Assembly (NCBI GenBank): GCA_025056565.1
Contig: JANWWA010000014.1
Location: 20,844 to 84,843, forward strand
Direction of reading: 5' to 3'
Origin: Chloroherpetonaceae bacterium
GTDB lineage: Bacteria > Bacteroidota > Chlorobiia > Chlorobiales > Thermochlorobacteraceae
Length of the DNA stretch: 64,000 bases
Part shown: positions 20,801 to 29,373 of the stretch, one piece after another
Position numbering within the stretch: the first letter of the stretch is position 1
How the letters are laid out: each line of letters begins with the position of its first letter
Notes under the pieces: model-generated
The model's input: the letters and a program-made list of their open reading frames with translations, nothing else
Database searches by the model: none
What the model was told of the DNA's origin: nothing
Program-made: the position numbers and the translations under genes

Positions 20801-21342
20801 ATGCCTTCGTTGAACCACAGTGGCAGTTGAATTCGGATGTTGTTGGCAATTGCAGACTGCACGGAGCCACCGTAAATCATATCATTGACCACAGCGTGAA
20901 TCAACTCGTGGTGGATGACATGGCGAAAGCGCCGATAGTCCCCATCGAAGGGGATGACGATGCGGTTTTTATAGAGCTCTGTTACACCGCCCACCCCTTC
21001 TTCAAGATACTCATTGATGACATTGTTCTGCTGGAAATCGTTATGCGACTTGTAGACGATAAATGCAATGCGGTTATTGATTTCGTATTTGAAATCTTTC
21101 TTGACTGTCGCATATGCTGCCTCGGCTGCATCAGCCGTGAATTTGGCTAGGTATTCTCCGCCTTCGGTGAAGTAGACATCGAAATGCTCCGACTGGATAT
21201 AATACCACTCGAAGTTGCGATACTGCACCTTGTTGCGGCCAAAAGCAAAATACTGCGCTGATGCTGAAGCGGGCACGAAAATGACTTGAAATAGTAGCAT
21301 AGCTGTTGCCACGAGCCAAAAGAGAGTGCGATGGGCTAACAT
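17815..21342 (-). CDS. Giant envelope protein: HEXXH peptidase-like domain, PD40/TolB-like propeller and C-terminal outer-membrane barrel
   Basis: 1175 residues with a signal peptide (cleavage near SASAQ-YF). Residues ~140-185 hold HHELIHAVVND with HELIH at 145-149, and WFNEGIAEY (E179), i.e. the HEXXH...NEGxAE arrangement of gluzincin peptidases. Residues ~300-620 contain repeated SPDG blades (SPDGKKIALATK, SPDGDRLVFIGN, SPDGKKIYFASD, SPDGKKMLFVSD) of a TolB-like propeller. A low-complexity linker (700-800) leads to ~360 residues of barrel-like strands ending in YYISLGSDF, like the BamA/surface antigen family. The combination suggests an outer-membrane-anchored enzyme facing the periplasm. 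Activity is inferred. Confidence 0.85.
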   Translation of the reverse strand: MLAHRTLFWLVATAMLLFQVIFVPASASAQYFAFGRNKVQYRNFEWYYIQSEHFDVYFTEGGEYLAKFTADAAEAAYATVKKDFKYEINNRIAFIVYKSHNDFQQNNVINEYLEEGVGGVTELYKNRIVIPFDGDYRRFRHVIHHELIHAVVNDMIYGGSVQSAIANNIRIQLPLWFNEGIAEYQALEWDTNSDMFINDAIINNYLAPIPYLYGYFAYRGGQSVWKFISEKYGREKISEIMARLRATRNLDAAFRGSLGLSIEELSEKWLREQKVTYWPEIARREDINQIMKKLTDHRKDGSNYNTSPSISPQGDKFAFITDRSGYFDIYVGSTLNPKEQRRLVAGQRGPDFEELKILTPGITWSPDGKKIALATKAGEYDAIMMIDVETGATEKLTFEFDGIFSVDWSPDGDRLVFIGNQDCRSDVYIYNMKTQEMINVTNDVFSDFDPKWSPDGKKIYFASDRRNYTLISPEFLSKENRYKSTQGPLKDVFKMRLHDYSQNDLYEISLETFTMRRLTATDGVDESSPVLSPDGKKMLFVSDRNGVYNIYEMILDGTENLGPLVDATASLENLPAAQPKVRPITDLLSGIRHISISRDGTKLLGVGLDYGGFDIYMLRMPFERQVKTTLKNGELEPTPWGKVMVKTQTLKFAENTGLLRTKALQYQAHLFGNEPKLALAPHSGLPSSSLVKLHREATAQPKKEDSASTARPENKLGFNPRKYVFAEGGEAAKTAAQPKSDVAANQTSDATGDSVIVSEPRVNVKNFVFDRANLNALSEKLKEPEKRPIAENRPRNAVDEEGEYKVKRYRLSFTPDIVYGGAGYDAIWGARGSGIFAFSDLLGNHQISIFTNLQFDLQNSDYGITYAYLANRIDYAFSAFHQARFLGLQNPTNPNFIDFFRFRLYGASLSAQYPLTRFDRFDFSVGYLTLSKENLDGTFGNESVGFFYPSVTFTHDDSRPFLYAPISGTRYAVSLSGTAGSRVNFATLLFDYRTYFDFARYYSFVIRLSGAASVGGTPQNFFIGGTENWINRQFENNSIPISAVQDFIFTTPAIPLRGHNLNAQNGTRFGLVNLEFRFPFVQTLPLGPIPIPLYYLMGTIFVDAGAAWSDEKRLRLRLRDVPNGTTPYYTDILAGTGWGIRTVFLGFVVRFDMAWAYYNQGFSEPRYYISLGSDF

Positions 21343-21665
21343 AGTCCTGAAACCTCGCTTTTTGTTTATACGCCCGATTTACAAGGTTCAACTTAAAAAA
21401 GAGATGTAAAATTTCAAGTGCGCTGCAATTGCTTGCTGCAAAATTTTGACACCATAAGCTTGCACTCCGTTTAACCATGTTGCTTATACGCAAAGCCTAA
21501 CAATACCTCTTGCCTTCTTTTAAGGCAATGGCATGTAGGTTTTGCTTTCACCGCCTCCTTAGGTGACACCCTTGCTTTTTGCGACGCCTTGATTTTTGCG
21601 CCCTTTTGCCTTCGCACTTAGCTTCTAAAATCGCAAATTTGCATCAAATTCTACCCGATATCACA
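21343..21665. other. Divergent intergenic region (323 bases) with one hairpin
   Basis: This gap separates the 1175-residue envelope gene from the heptose adenylyltransferase start and should hold both promoters. A 7-bp hairpin, TTGCCTT (21510-21516) with AAGGCAA (21522-21528) and a five-base loop, is the only clear structure. The short motif TTATACGC occurs twice (about 21366 and 21484). In-frame codons upstream of the ATG at 21666 (from a TTG at 21579) read as a poor N-terminal extension and are probably not translated. Confidence 0.4.
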
Positions 21666-22172
21666 ATGACAGACTTGGAGACTGCAATTTTACCGCTCGA
21701 TGCTGCCCAGAAACTTGTCAGCCGAATTAAACAACAAGGGAAAACTGTTGTCTTTACAAATGGCTGTTTCGATATTCTTCACGCTGGGCATGTGCAGTAT
21801 TTGGAAAAAGCCAAAGCTTTGGGCGATTTTCTGGTGGTTGCAATCAATAGCGATGCCTCTGTGCGGCGCCTCAAGGGTGAGCACCGACCTATTAACTCGG
21901 AGCAAGACCGTGCGTATATCCTAAGCCGATTGAAACCTGTCGATGCCGTAGTGCTCTTTGACGACGACACGCCACTGCGCATTATTGAAGCGCTCTTGCC
22001 GGACGTGCTTGTGAAAGGCGGAGACTGGGCTTTGGATAAAATTGTCGGCAAAGAGGTGGTTGAAGCACACGGCGGTGAAGTGCGCACGATTGCATTTTTG
22101 GACGGTCGCTCTACTACAGGCACAATTGAAAAAATCCTAAACGCCTACTGTAAATCAGAGAGTCGAGCCTGA
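21666..22172 (+). CDS. rfaE2: D-glycero-beta-D-manno-heptose 1-phosphate adenylyltransferase (HldE C-terminal type)
   Basis: 168 residues from MTDLETAI. The nucleotidyltransferase motif TNGCFDILHAGHVQYL carries the HxGH signature, and GRSTTGTIEKIL closes the domain as in HldE. It transfers AMP from ATP to heptose-1-phosphate for ADP-heptose, a lipopolysaccharide core precursor. Here the adenylyltransferase is encoded alone, without the N-terminal kinase half found in E. coli HldE. Its stop overlaps the tamB start by one base (TGATG), suggesting translational coupling of two envelope genes. Confidence 0.95.
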   Translation: MTDLETAILPLDAAQKLVSRIKQQGKTVVFTNGCFDILHAGHVQYLEKAKALGDFLVVAINSDASVRRLKGEHRPINSEQDRAYILSRLKPVDAVVLFDDDTPLRIIEALLPDVLVKGGDWALDKIVGKEVVEAHGGEVRTIAFLDGRSTTGTIEKILNAYCKSESRA

Positions 22173-25100
22173 TGACTTCGCTAAGTGATAAGATATGGCT
22201 ATCTCTGGCATGGCTGGCGCAATGGTTAGTTCGGCTTTTGAGTTTCACATTCCGCAGCGCCACGCTTTTGGGCTTCCTGCTCCTGATTACCGCTGCCGCC
22301 TTCTATGGTTATGCCCAAACAGAACATGGTAAAGCGTTCTTCAAAGAAAAAATCCAGACAATTTTCAGTGAGTTATTCAACGGTCGGCTTGCATTTCATC
22401 AAGTTACTATTGCATTTCCGAATGAGATTGCTATTGACAGCATCAGGCTGTATGTCGGCGTCGACACTCTGCCAAGTCTCTCGCTCAATAAGCTCACACT
22501 GGAACTTGATGCTGATGTGCTCTACGATGGTGTGCTGAAAGGGTTTGGCGACCGCATTCACCTGCGTCGCATTGCACTTAGCCACCCCGTCTTGCAGCTA
22601 ATGGAGGATAGCACAGGTCGCTTTACGCTTTTGCAACTGATAAAATCAGATACCACAACCACGCAGGATACGCTTGCTACTGCTCTTCCGAAACTCATCT
22701 TCGACGAGATTGCGATTGACAACGCACACATCACTTGGTATCGCTTTGCTGGTCAGTCTGCAGTGCCCGATTCATTGAAATATGACAAGTGGGAATTTGC
22801 GCATGCTTCGCTGCAGGCTTACTTTGAGTATCAAAACGACATTTTCACGTTCATTTTGCGCGCGTTGCACTTCGATTTGCCAACTAAGCACTTCACACTG
22901 GAGAGTGCTTCCGGGTTTCTTTCGCTGAACAGCGAGCGCGTAGAACTTATAGGTTGGCGCGTGCAGACGCGTGAGTCAATGTTAGCCTGTCATGCCTCGC
23001 TCAGCGGTCTTAATCTCTTTGCACCCATCACGAAGGAGGCGATTGAAAAAACCCGCTTTGCCCTTGAACTTGATGTACCACGGGCAGTGCCAAAGGAATT
23101 TCAGCCTTTTGTGCCCGATACGCCTTTGCCCGAAGGTGAATTCTCCACACTGATTTTAGCACGTGGCTGGCTCAATAACTTTACGCTCTCACCCAGCTAC
23201 CTACAAACCCCCAAAAGCCAAATTCACCTTTCAGGTGAAGTGGTTGGCATTGCCACGCTGGAAAACCTCTGGGTGAACCTTTTGCTACGCCCCTCACAAC
23301 TCTCTATTCCTGAGCTGTATGAGCTGTTTGGAATAGAAGGTTTGAAAGATTATCGCAACTTGGGCACAGTAGAAGTTGAGGGCACCTATCGCGGCACGCG
23401 TGACAACTTCAAAGCTGATGCAGCACTGCACTCTATTGCTGGCACCCTTCGCGCTAATCTTGAGCTGAGCTTTCGGCAAGGTTTGCCCATTACCTACATC
23501 GGTGGGATTGAGACGGAACATCTTAATCTTGGTCTTGCGCTGGGTGATTCATCGCTTTGGAGCAACATCAACTTCAACGGCGAAGTTAACGGCAAAGGCA
23601 CAGATTTTCAGCGCCTAAGAGGCGTTGAGTTTCAGCTTAGCGGTCGCTTAGAGCCATCGTCGCTGGCAGGGCGCAACATTTCATCGGCGACGCTTAATGT
23701 TAGAGCTGCGCGGCAAAAAGCCGAAGGCGAGCTGAAAGTTTTTGCAGACGAGCAGTCCTTACACTTTACAGGTGAACTGGACTTTAAGCCAACAGAGCCG
23801 ACCTACAAAGGTCGCGCACAATTTACAGGCTTCAATCTCGGTAAGTGGATTCGGGACGATAGCATCAAGACCTACCTTACGATGAATTGCGAGTTAGATG
23901 GCGAGAGTTTCAGCTTAGATAAGGTGAGCGGTCGCTTTGAAATTACCTTTGACTCTTCCACGGTTGGCAGGCTTTACATCGTTTCTGGCACGAAAGCCTC
24001 GTTAGATGTTCGGCAAAGCGATAGCCTCTCTATGGTGCGACTTGAAAGCGATGTTGCAAACTTTGAAGCTGATGGACAGTTTAATCTTTCAACACTCTTC
24101 AACTTGCTTTTGCTGCAAGGTGCAGTTATCAACGAAGAGATTTTGAAGGACAATATTTTCCGTAGTGAGGCGCAGCAGCGCCGCTACGAATATCTGACAC
24201 GACGCACCGATCGGCTCACCAGAGAATTGCAACGCAAATCCCGTCGCCACACCAGCGAAGAAGAGCTTAGCAGCATCTCGGACTCAATGCTGGCCTTGCC
24301 GCCGCTTAGCGTGCGCTATAAGCTCAGTTTCAAGAGTCTTTCGAAAATTGCCCTGATGCTGCGCTCTGGCTACTTTAATGCAATTGGCTCAATGGAAGGG
24401 CGCATTGAAAGCCAAGCTAATCGCTGCTTGTGGCACACTTCACTGACGATTGATTCACTTCGCTATGGCACGATACTTGCCGCGCGCACCCTTTCAGCTT
24501 CACTGCGCTACTCAGACGATTTGCAAACTGATTCAACTCAGCGACGCACCTTTCACAACTTAAATGCGCTTCTGCAAGCCAATGTTTTCCGAATGAAAAT
24601 CGGCGACCAGCGCTTTGTGAAAACAGCTTTGCGCGCCAAATATGCCCCCAGTGACCTTGATGTCAATCTGCGCACAACGCACCAAAACACGCGTGGACTG
24701 TTTGACCTTGATGCCGAAGTGCGCACAGTGGGTGATCAGTATGTTATCCAATTGCGTGATGCAACTTTTGCTACACAAAACTACTTTTGGCAAAACGATG
24801 CGAATGCACAAATCATCATCAGCCGAGACCTTGTAAAGTTTGAAAATCTCCGCTTCATCAATAATGAACAGGAAATCGTTGTACTCGGTGAGTTTCGCCT
24901 TACTGGTCAGAGCGAACTTTCATTCCGCATTCAAGACTTTTCACTTTCGGACATTCGTCAGTTCTTTTTCGATTCACCCAACACAAAGCTGGGTGGGACA
25001 CTTAACCTCACGATGAATTTAACTGGTAACTTTATCTCTCCAGTTATCACGCTGACCAGCACGCTGGATAATTTCTTCTATGAAACGATTGACATCGGAC

Positions 25101-27175
25101 ACCTTGATTTTGCTGGGCGGTATGAAAACAAGCGCTTTACCTTTGAGCTAGGCGCAAATACCGATAGCGCACGCTACCGTGCATTCAATTTACCGCTCAA
25201 ACCCTACACACACATTCGTGGCGAAGGCCGACTCCCGATTGACCTCTCTATTAACGCTGAAGAGCGCTTGCTGCAAAATGAAGACATTTGGGTAGAAATC
25301 GCTTGTCCAGACCTCAGCCCTACGATTTTAGAGTTCGCAGCGCCCGTGCAGCGCGTATCGGGTGCAATCGGTCTTCGTATTACATACTTTGGGCGATTCC
25401 CAAGCCCAACGCTTAAAGCCGTGCTGACTGCACAAGATGTTCACGCTACGACCACTGCTTCCGGCGTGGAGTATATTATTAATGGCAGTGCCGATATTAC
25501 GCCTAATTTGGTGCAATGGCGCAGCGTCGATGTGCGAGACAAGCAAGGTGGCCTTTTGAGAACCAGCGGTACGGTGAGAATGTCTGACTTTGATGTTCAG
25601 CGTTTTGATATTCAACTCAGCTTTAGCAAGCTCTTGCTCTACGACAAGCCCGCTGGTCGTAGCGAAGAGCTTATTGGTCGTCTTATTGCAAGTTCCGATG
25701 AATTACGCTTTTCAGGCACGATGAAAGAGCCAGTGCTCTCTGGCACGCTCCGCCTTGATGGTGGGCGGCTTACGCAATTTCGCTCTGGCTCGAGCAAAGG
25801 CTCACAAATTGTCGAAGCGTCCAAATTCATCACGACCATTGTCGAAGAAGACACCTCGCTGGAAGCACGCCTGCGCCGCAATCCAAAGCTAAACCTTACG
25901 CTGGACGAAGAGTTTGAGCTTTCCGAGACGGCACGTGCCATTCGCTCGGCTTACAAAGCCTCATTTGTTGACGAACTGTCTATGTCGCTACGGATTGCAA
26001 CAGTGCAACCCTTGTCTTACACGCTTGTCTTTGACCGCTTCTTAGGCGAGCAATTAGATGCCCTCATTGAAGATATGGCGCTGACGATTAACAAGCAGAA
26101 AACCACATACCGCGTATTTGGCTCTGCCAGCATCACATCAGGGCGATATAACTTTTATGGCGTGGCATTTAACATTGAGCCGGGTGCCACAATGCGCTGG
26201 CTTGGCGGCGGGCTAACCGATGCAGTCTTGGACATCTTTGCACGCTACCAGACGCGTGTGCTCTCTACAACCCGCAACGAGCTTGATAACATTATCTTGC
26301 GTCCACACATTGGCGGCACGGTTGATGACACCCAAATTGAGATTAGCTACATTCTCAACGAGCGCACTTATCGTGCGCCGGGTACTCGGATTGCAGGCGA
26401 AGAAGACCCTAATGCCGCACTCAATTTCATCACACTGCTGACTGCGCGCCGATGGTATGCACCGCCCGGTAGCGCCAGTGGTGGAAGTCTATCTGGTGGT
26501 CTACTCACTGGCGTTGGGCTGTCAGCGGGTGCTGGCTTGCTTTCGTCGCAAATTACGCGTCTTGCTTCGGCTATTCAAGGCGTGCAGGCGGTTAATATCG
26601 ACTTTGCACGTGACCGCAGCGGTCAAGTCGCTGGCGTCGACTTCTCGCTTGAGTATGCTGTGCCAGGCACAGACGGCCGGCTGGTTGTTACAGGCTCTGG
26701 CTCTACTGCGGCTGTCGACTCGCTCGGTCGCACCAACAATGCTATCAGCAACTCCCAGCGCTTGGAATACCGCATCAGCCGAAACCTTGTCTTAGAAGCC
26801 TTCCGAAATTACGGTCCTAATAATTTCAACCTCTTCAATAACACGATTGCCGAAGTGTGGGGCATTGGCATTTCCTACCGTGAGACCTTTCACACTTGGG
26901 GTGAATTTGGTGAGCGCTGGAACGCTTACTTTGATGCCTTCACACGCTGGCTTTCGGGCAGCAAATCCGATGACAAGGAGAAAAAACCCACCGTTGATTC
27001 AACTATTGTACCGAATGCAGTATCGCGTGTAACGGTGCCGAGTCGTCCAACTCCAACTTTGCAGGACTCTGCGAAAGCTACCAGAAGTGCAGGCGCAGAC
27101 TCGACCGCTGCGCCAATCGCTGTGCCTGCTCCTGCTTCGGACTCGACTGCTGTTTCACGACGACGATTACGCTAA
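22172..27175 (+). CDS. tamB: TamB-like translocation and assembly module protein
   Basis: 1667 residues. One N-terminal membrane segment lies at ~25-47 (FLLLITAAAFYGYAQ). It is followed by more than 1200 residues of repetitive beta-strand sequence of the AsmA/TamB type and a C-terminal DUF490/TamB domain (~1230-1600), with the glycine-rich stretch at ~1430-1470. TamB-like proteins bridge inner and outer membrane and help outer-membrane protein assembly or lipid transport. The last ~60 residues are Ser/Ala/Pro/Thr rich. tamA is not adjacent. The immediate coupling to the heptose gene supports an envelope role. Confidence 0.92.
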   Translation: MTSLSDKIWLSLAWLAQWLVRLLSFTFRSATLLGFLLLITAAAFYGYAQTEHGKAFFKEKIQTIFSELFNGRLAFHQVTIAFPNEIAIDSIRLYVGVDTLPSLSLNKLTLELDADVLYDGVLKGFGDRIHLRRIALSHPVLQLMEDSTGRFTLLQLIKSDTTTTQDTLATALPKLIFDEIAIDNAHITWYRFAGQSAVPDSLKYDKWEFAHASLQAYFEYQNDIFTFILRALHFDLPTKHFTLESASGFLSLNSERVELIGWRVQTRESMLACHASLSGLNLFAPITKEAIEKTRFALELDVPRAVPKEFQPFVPDTPLPEGEFSTLILARGWLNNFTLSPSYLQTPKSQIHLSGEVVGIATLENLWVNLLLRPSQLSIPELYELFGIEGLKDYRNLGTVEVEGTYRGTRDNFKADAALHSIAGTLRANLELSFRQGLPITYIGGIETEHLNLGLALGDSSLWSNINFNGEVNGKGTDFQRLRGVEFQLSGRLEPSSLAGRNISSATLNVRAARQKAEGELKVFADEQSLHFTGELDFKPTEPTYKGRAQFTGFNLGKWIRDDSIKTYLTMNCELDGESFSLDKVSGRFEITFDSSTVGRLYIVSGTKASLDVRQSDSLSMVRLESDVANFEADGQFNLSTLFNLLLLQGAVINEEILKDNIFRSEAQQRRYEYLTRRTDRLTRELQRKSRRHTSEEELSSISDSMLALPPLSVRYKLSFKSLSKIALMLRSGYFNAIGSMEGRIESQANRCLWHTSLTIDSLRYGTILAARTLSASLRYSDDLQTDSTQRRTFHNLNALLQANVFRMKIGDQRFVKTALRAKYAPSDLDVNLRTTHQNTRGLFDLDAEVRTVGDQYVIQLRDATFATQNYFWQNDANAQIIISRDLVKFENLRFINNEQEIVVLGEFRLTGQSELSFRIQDFSLSDIRQFFFDSPNTKLGGTLNLTMNLTGNFISPVITLTSTLDNFFYETIDIGHLDFAGRYENKRFTFELGANTDSARYRAFNLPLKPYTHIRGEGRLPIDLSINAEERLLQNEDIWVEIACPDLSPTILEFAAPVQRVSGAIGLRITYFGRFPSPTLKAVLTAQDVHATTTASGVEYIINGSADITPNLVQWRSVDVRDKQGGLLRTSGTVRMSDFDVQRFDIQLSFSKLLLYDKPAGRSEELIGRLIASSDELRFSGTMKEPVLSGTLRLDGGRLTQFRSGSSKGSQIVEASKFITTIVEEDTSLEARLRRNPKLNLTLDEEFELSETARAIRSAYKASFVDELSMSLRIATVQPLSYTLVFDRFLGEQLDALIEDMALTINKQKTTYRVFGSASITSGRYNFYGVAFNIEPGATMRWLGGGLTDAVLDIFARYQTRVLSTTRNELDNIILRPHIGGTVDDTQIEISYILNERTYRAPGTRIAGEEDPNAALNFITLLTARRWYAPPGSASGGSLSGGLLTGVGLSAGAGLLSSQITRLASAIQGVQAVNIDFARDRSGQVAGVDFSLEYAVPGTDGRLVVTGSGSTAAVDSLGRTNNAISNSQRLEYRISRNLVLEAFRNYGPNNFNLFNNTIAEVWGIGISYRETFHTWGEFGERWNAYFDAFTRWLSGSKSDDKEKKPTVDSTIVPNAVSRVTVPSRPTPTLQDSAKATRSAGADSTAAPIAVPAPASDSTAVSRRRLR

Positions 27176-27197
27176 CATTCAAATCAGTGCAGAGAAC

Positions 27198-27665
27198 TTG
27201 ACGAAGGAAATTCTTTCTCGTTCTGACGAAGAAACCCGAGAGTTTGCACGCCAATTTGCAACGACTTTGCAGCGTGGCGACATTGTCGCTCTCATTGGTG
27301 AACTGGGTGCAGGTAAAACACAGTTTATACGCGGCATTGCCGACGTGTTCAACGTTGAAACCGAAGTAACCAGCCCCACTTTTGCCCTGCTTAACATATA
27401 TGAGGGTCATGTGCACGGCAAACCCGTTAAGCTCTATCACTTCGACTGGTATCGCCTGCAAGACGAGGAAGAACTCTATCACATTGGCTACGAGGATTAC
27501 CTCTACGGCGAAGGTCTCTGTATGATTGAATGGGCTGACCGCTTCCCAAGCAAAGTGCCCAAGCATGCTCGACGCATAACGATTGAACACGCTGGCGAGA
27601 CAGAACGCCGCATTGTGATTGAGGGTGGTCTACCCATTGCCCGTGCCGATACTTTCTGGCGCTAG
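27198..27665 (+). CDS. tsaE: tRNA threonylcarbamoyladenosine biosynthesis ATPase TsaE
   Basis: About 155 residues. The Walker A motif GELGAGKTQF is near residue 34. SPTFALLNIY, HFDWYRL and MIEWADRF are family-specific. TsaE supports formation of t6A37 in ANN-decoding tRNAs. The in-frame ATG at 27087 lies inside tamB and would give an arginine/leucine-rich leader that does not fit. I prefer the TTG at 27198 (MTKEILSRSDEETREFA), 23 bases after the tamB stop. Start choice is inferred; the body of the protein is secure. Confidence 0.93.
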   Translation: MTKEILSRSDEETREFARQFATTLQRGDIVALIGELGAGKTQFIRGIADVFNVETEVTSPTFALLNIYEGHVHGKPVKLYHFDWYRLQDEEELYHIGYEDYLYGEGLCMIEWADRFPSKVPKHARRITIEHAGETERRIVIEGGLPIARADTFWR

Positions 27666-27721
27666 CCGTTGCTTTTTCTGCCGTTCCTGCTTAGCGTGCT
27701 ACAGCCCCTCTAGCCACCATG

Positions 27722-28402
27722 CTACACGGTCTCAGTGGCTACGGACGCTTGTTCCAGCAACCGCGCTGCACGCACGCGCAGATTGTGCAGCCAGAAAAAC
27801 AGCGCCACAAATCCAAGAATAGAGGCATAGAGAATGAGGCGAATTATAAGGTCGGTCGTGGATGAGATAGCAGGATTGACATCGCCTTTGTCAGACCCCG
27901 GATGCAAGCCCGGCACCATTCTTGGCAAAATGAAATAGAGAAAGATGAGCGCTGGGAAGGAAAAAATGCTGTAGACGCTGGCAAGACTTGCGCGCTTTTC
28001 CGCTGTGGGCACACTGGCTCGCAAGGCAAAGTAGGCAGAATACATCAGGAATACGAGGAAAATCGTGGTCTGGCGTGGATCCCAGTGCCAAAACTGCCCC
28101 CAAGTTACTTTCGCCCAAATTGCCCCTGTAAGCATGGCCAGCAGATTGAAGAGAAAGCCCAATCCTGATGCTGCCTCCGCTGCCACGTCGCTTGCTAAAT
28201 CTCCCGTGCGCAGATACTTTACGCTATACCAGACCGATGTAAAAAATGCCACCACTGCCGTAATTGCCATCGGCACGTGGAAATACATATTGCGCGTGGT
28301 CTCGCTTAGCATTCCCACTTTGTTTGGAGAAAGCAGCGCTGCCACAATTACTGCCACAAACCAGACATATAAGCCTATTTGAAACCAGAGCTTTCTTGTC
28401 AT
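27722..28402 (-). CDS. ccmC: CcmC-family heme export / cytochrome c biogenesis protein
   Basis: 226 residues with six likely membrane segments. The tryptophan-rich heme-handling motif WGQFWHWDPRQT is near residue 103, flanked by conserved histidines (YFHVPM). CcmC presents heme to CcmE in system I cytochrome c maturation. ccmA, ccmB, ccmE and ccmF are not in the window. It is the distal gene of a four-gene minus-strand operon: only two bases separate it from the permease gene upstream. The C-terminal tail is cytoplasmic and basic. Confidence 0.9.
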   Translation of the reverse strand: MTRKLWFQIGLYVWFVAVIVAALLSPNKVGMLSETTRNMYFHVPMAITAVVAFFTSVWYSVKYLRTGDLASDVAAEAASGLGFLFNLLAMLTGAIWAKVTWGQFWHWDPRQTTIFLVFLMYSAYFALRASVPTAEKRASLASVYSIFSFPALIFLYFILPRMVPGLHPGSDKGDVNPAISSTTDLIIRLILYASILGFVALFFWLHNLRVRAARLLEQASVATETV

Positions 28403-28404
28403 TG

Positions 28405-29370
28405 CTAATTCAGTTTAATTCTTGGGTCTACGACGGCATAGAGCACATCGGCTATCAAGTTGCCCAAGATAATCAACACCGCTGAGATAAATGTATTGGC
28501 AATAATAAGCGGATAGTCGCGTGCAAAGATTGCTTCCACTGTTACGCGCCCCATTCCTGGGATAGCGAAAATCACCTCTACAAACAAAGCGCCACTGAAA
28601 AGAATCGGAAAGGAATTGCCCAAGATGGTAATAACGGGCAAGAGCGCATTGCGCAGCGCATGCTTGTAGATGACAGCGTATTCAGGCAGCCCTTTTGCGC
28701 GTGCAGTACGCACATAGTCTTGTCGGAGCACTTCCAGCATACTTCCACGCACATAACGCGCCAGACCTGCTGCATTGCCTACACTCAGCACAAAGACGGG
28801 CAAAAAAAGATGCAGCGCTCTATCCCACAAACGCTCGCTGAACGATAAGGTATCTGCACCTACACTCTCCACGCCAGACGCAGGAAGCCAGCCCAGCTTT
28901 AAGGCAAAGAGAATGATGAGCATTAGCGAGAGCCAAAATTCCGGCATTGAGTAGATAAACAAGGCTAAAATGGTTAGCCCTCTGTCGTATAGCGTGCCCT
29001 GTCGGACTGCAGAGAGCACGCCAAGCAAAATGCCGAAGAAAAACTGCAGCGTCAGTGCCAGTGTCGACAGCAGCAGCGTGATTGGCACGGCTTCTGCAAT
29101 GACATCAAAAACTGGTTGCATTCGGCTAAAGCTCTGCCCAAAGTCACCTTGCACCACACGCGATAGCCACTTAACATACTGAATCGGCAGTGGGTCGTTA
29201 AGACCAAATTGTTCGCGCAATTGCTCGGCAACTTTTGGACTGATACCGGGTGCAAGGTAGAGTGCTGTGGGGTCGCCGGGCGCAAGGCGAATGATAAAAA
29301 ACGTGAGCGTAAGTACTCCGAAAATGAGGGGAATTGCAATGACAATGCGGCGCACAATATAGGTCAGCAT
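28405..29370 (-). CDS. Dipeptide/oligopeptide-type ABC transporter permease (DppB/OppB family)
   Basis: 321 residues. It starts MLTYIVRRIVIAIPLIFGVLTLTFF, typical of DppB, and has six predicted membrane segments. The EAA-like loop that docks the ATPase reads DYVRTARAKGLPEYAVIYKHALRNA. It probably forms one half of a peptide or nickel importer, but the usual DppC partner, binding protein and ATPases are not encoded nearby; the flanking genes are ccmC and a FemAB-like gene. The spacing of two to three bases to each neighbour indicates one transcript. Confidence 0.9.
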   Translation of the reverse strand: MLTYIVRRIVIAIPLIFGVLTLTFFIIRLAPGDPTALYLAPGISPKVAEQLREQFGLNDPLPIQYVKWLSRVVQGDFGQSFSRMQPVFDVIAEAVPITLLLSTLALTLQFFFGILLGVLSAVRQGTLYDRGLTILALFIYSMPEFWLSLMLIILFALKLGWLPASGVESVGADTLSFSERLWDRALHLFLPVFVLSVGNAAGLARYVRGSMLEVLRQDYVRTARAKGLPEYAVIYKHALRNALLPVITILGNSFPILFSGALFVEVIFAIPGMGRVTVEAIFARDYPLIIANTFISAVLIILGNLIADVLYAVVDPRIKLN

Positions 29371-29373
29371 TGC

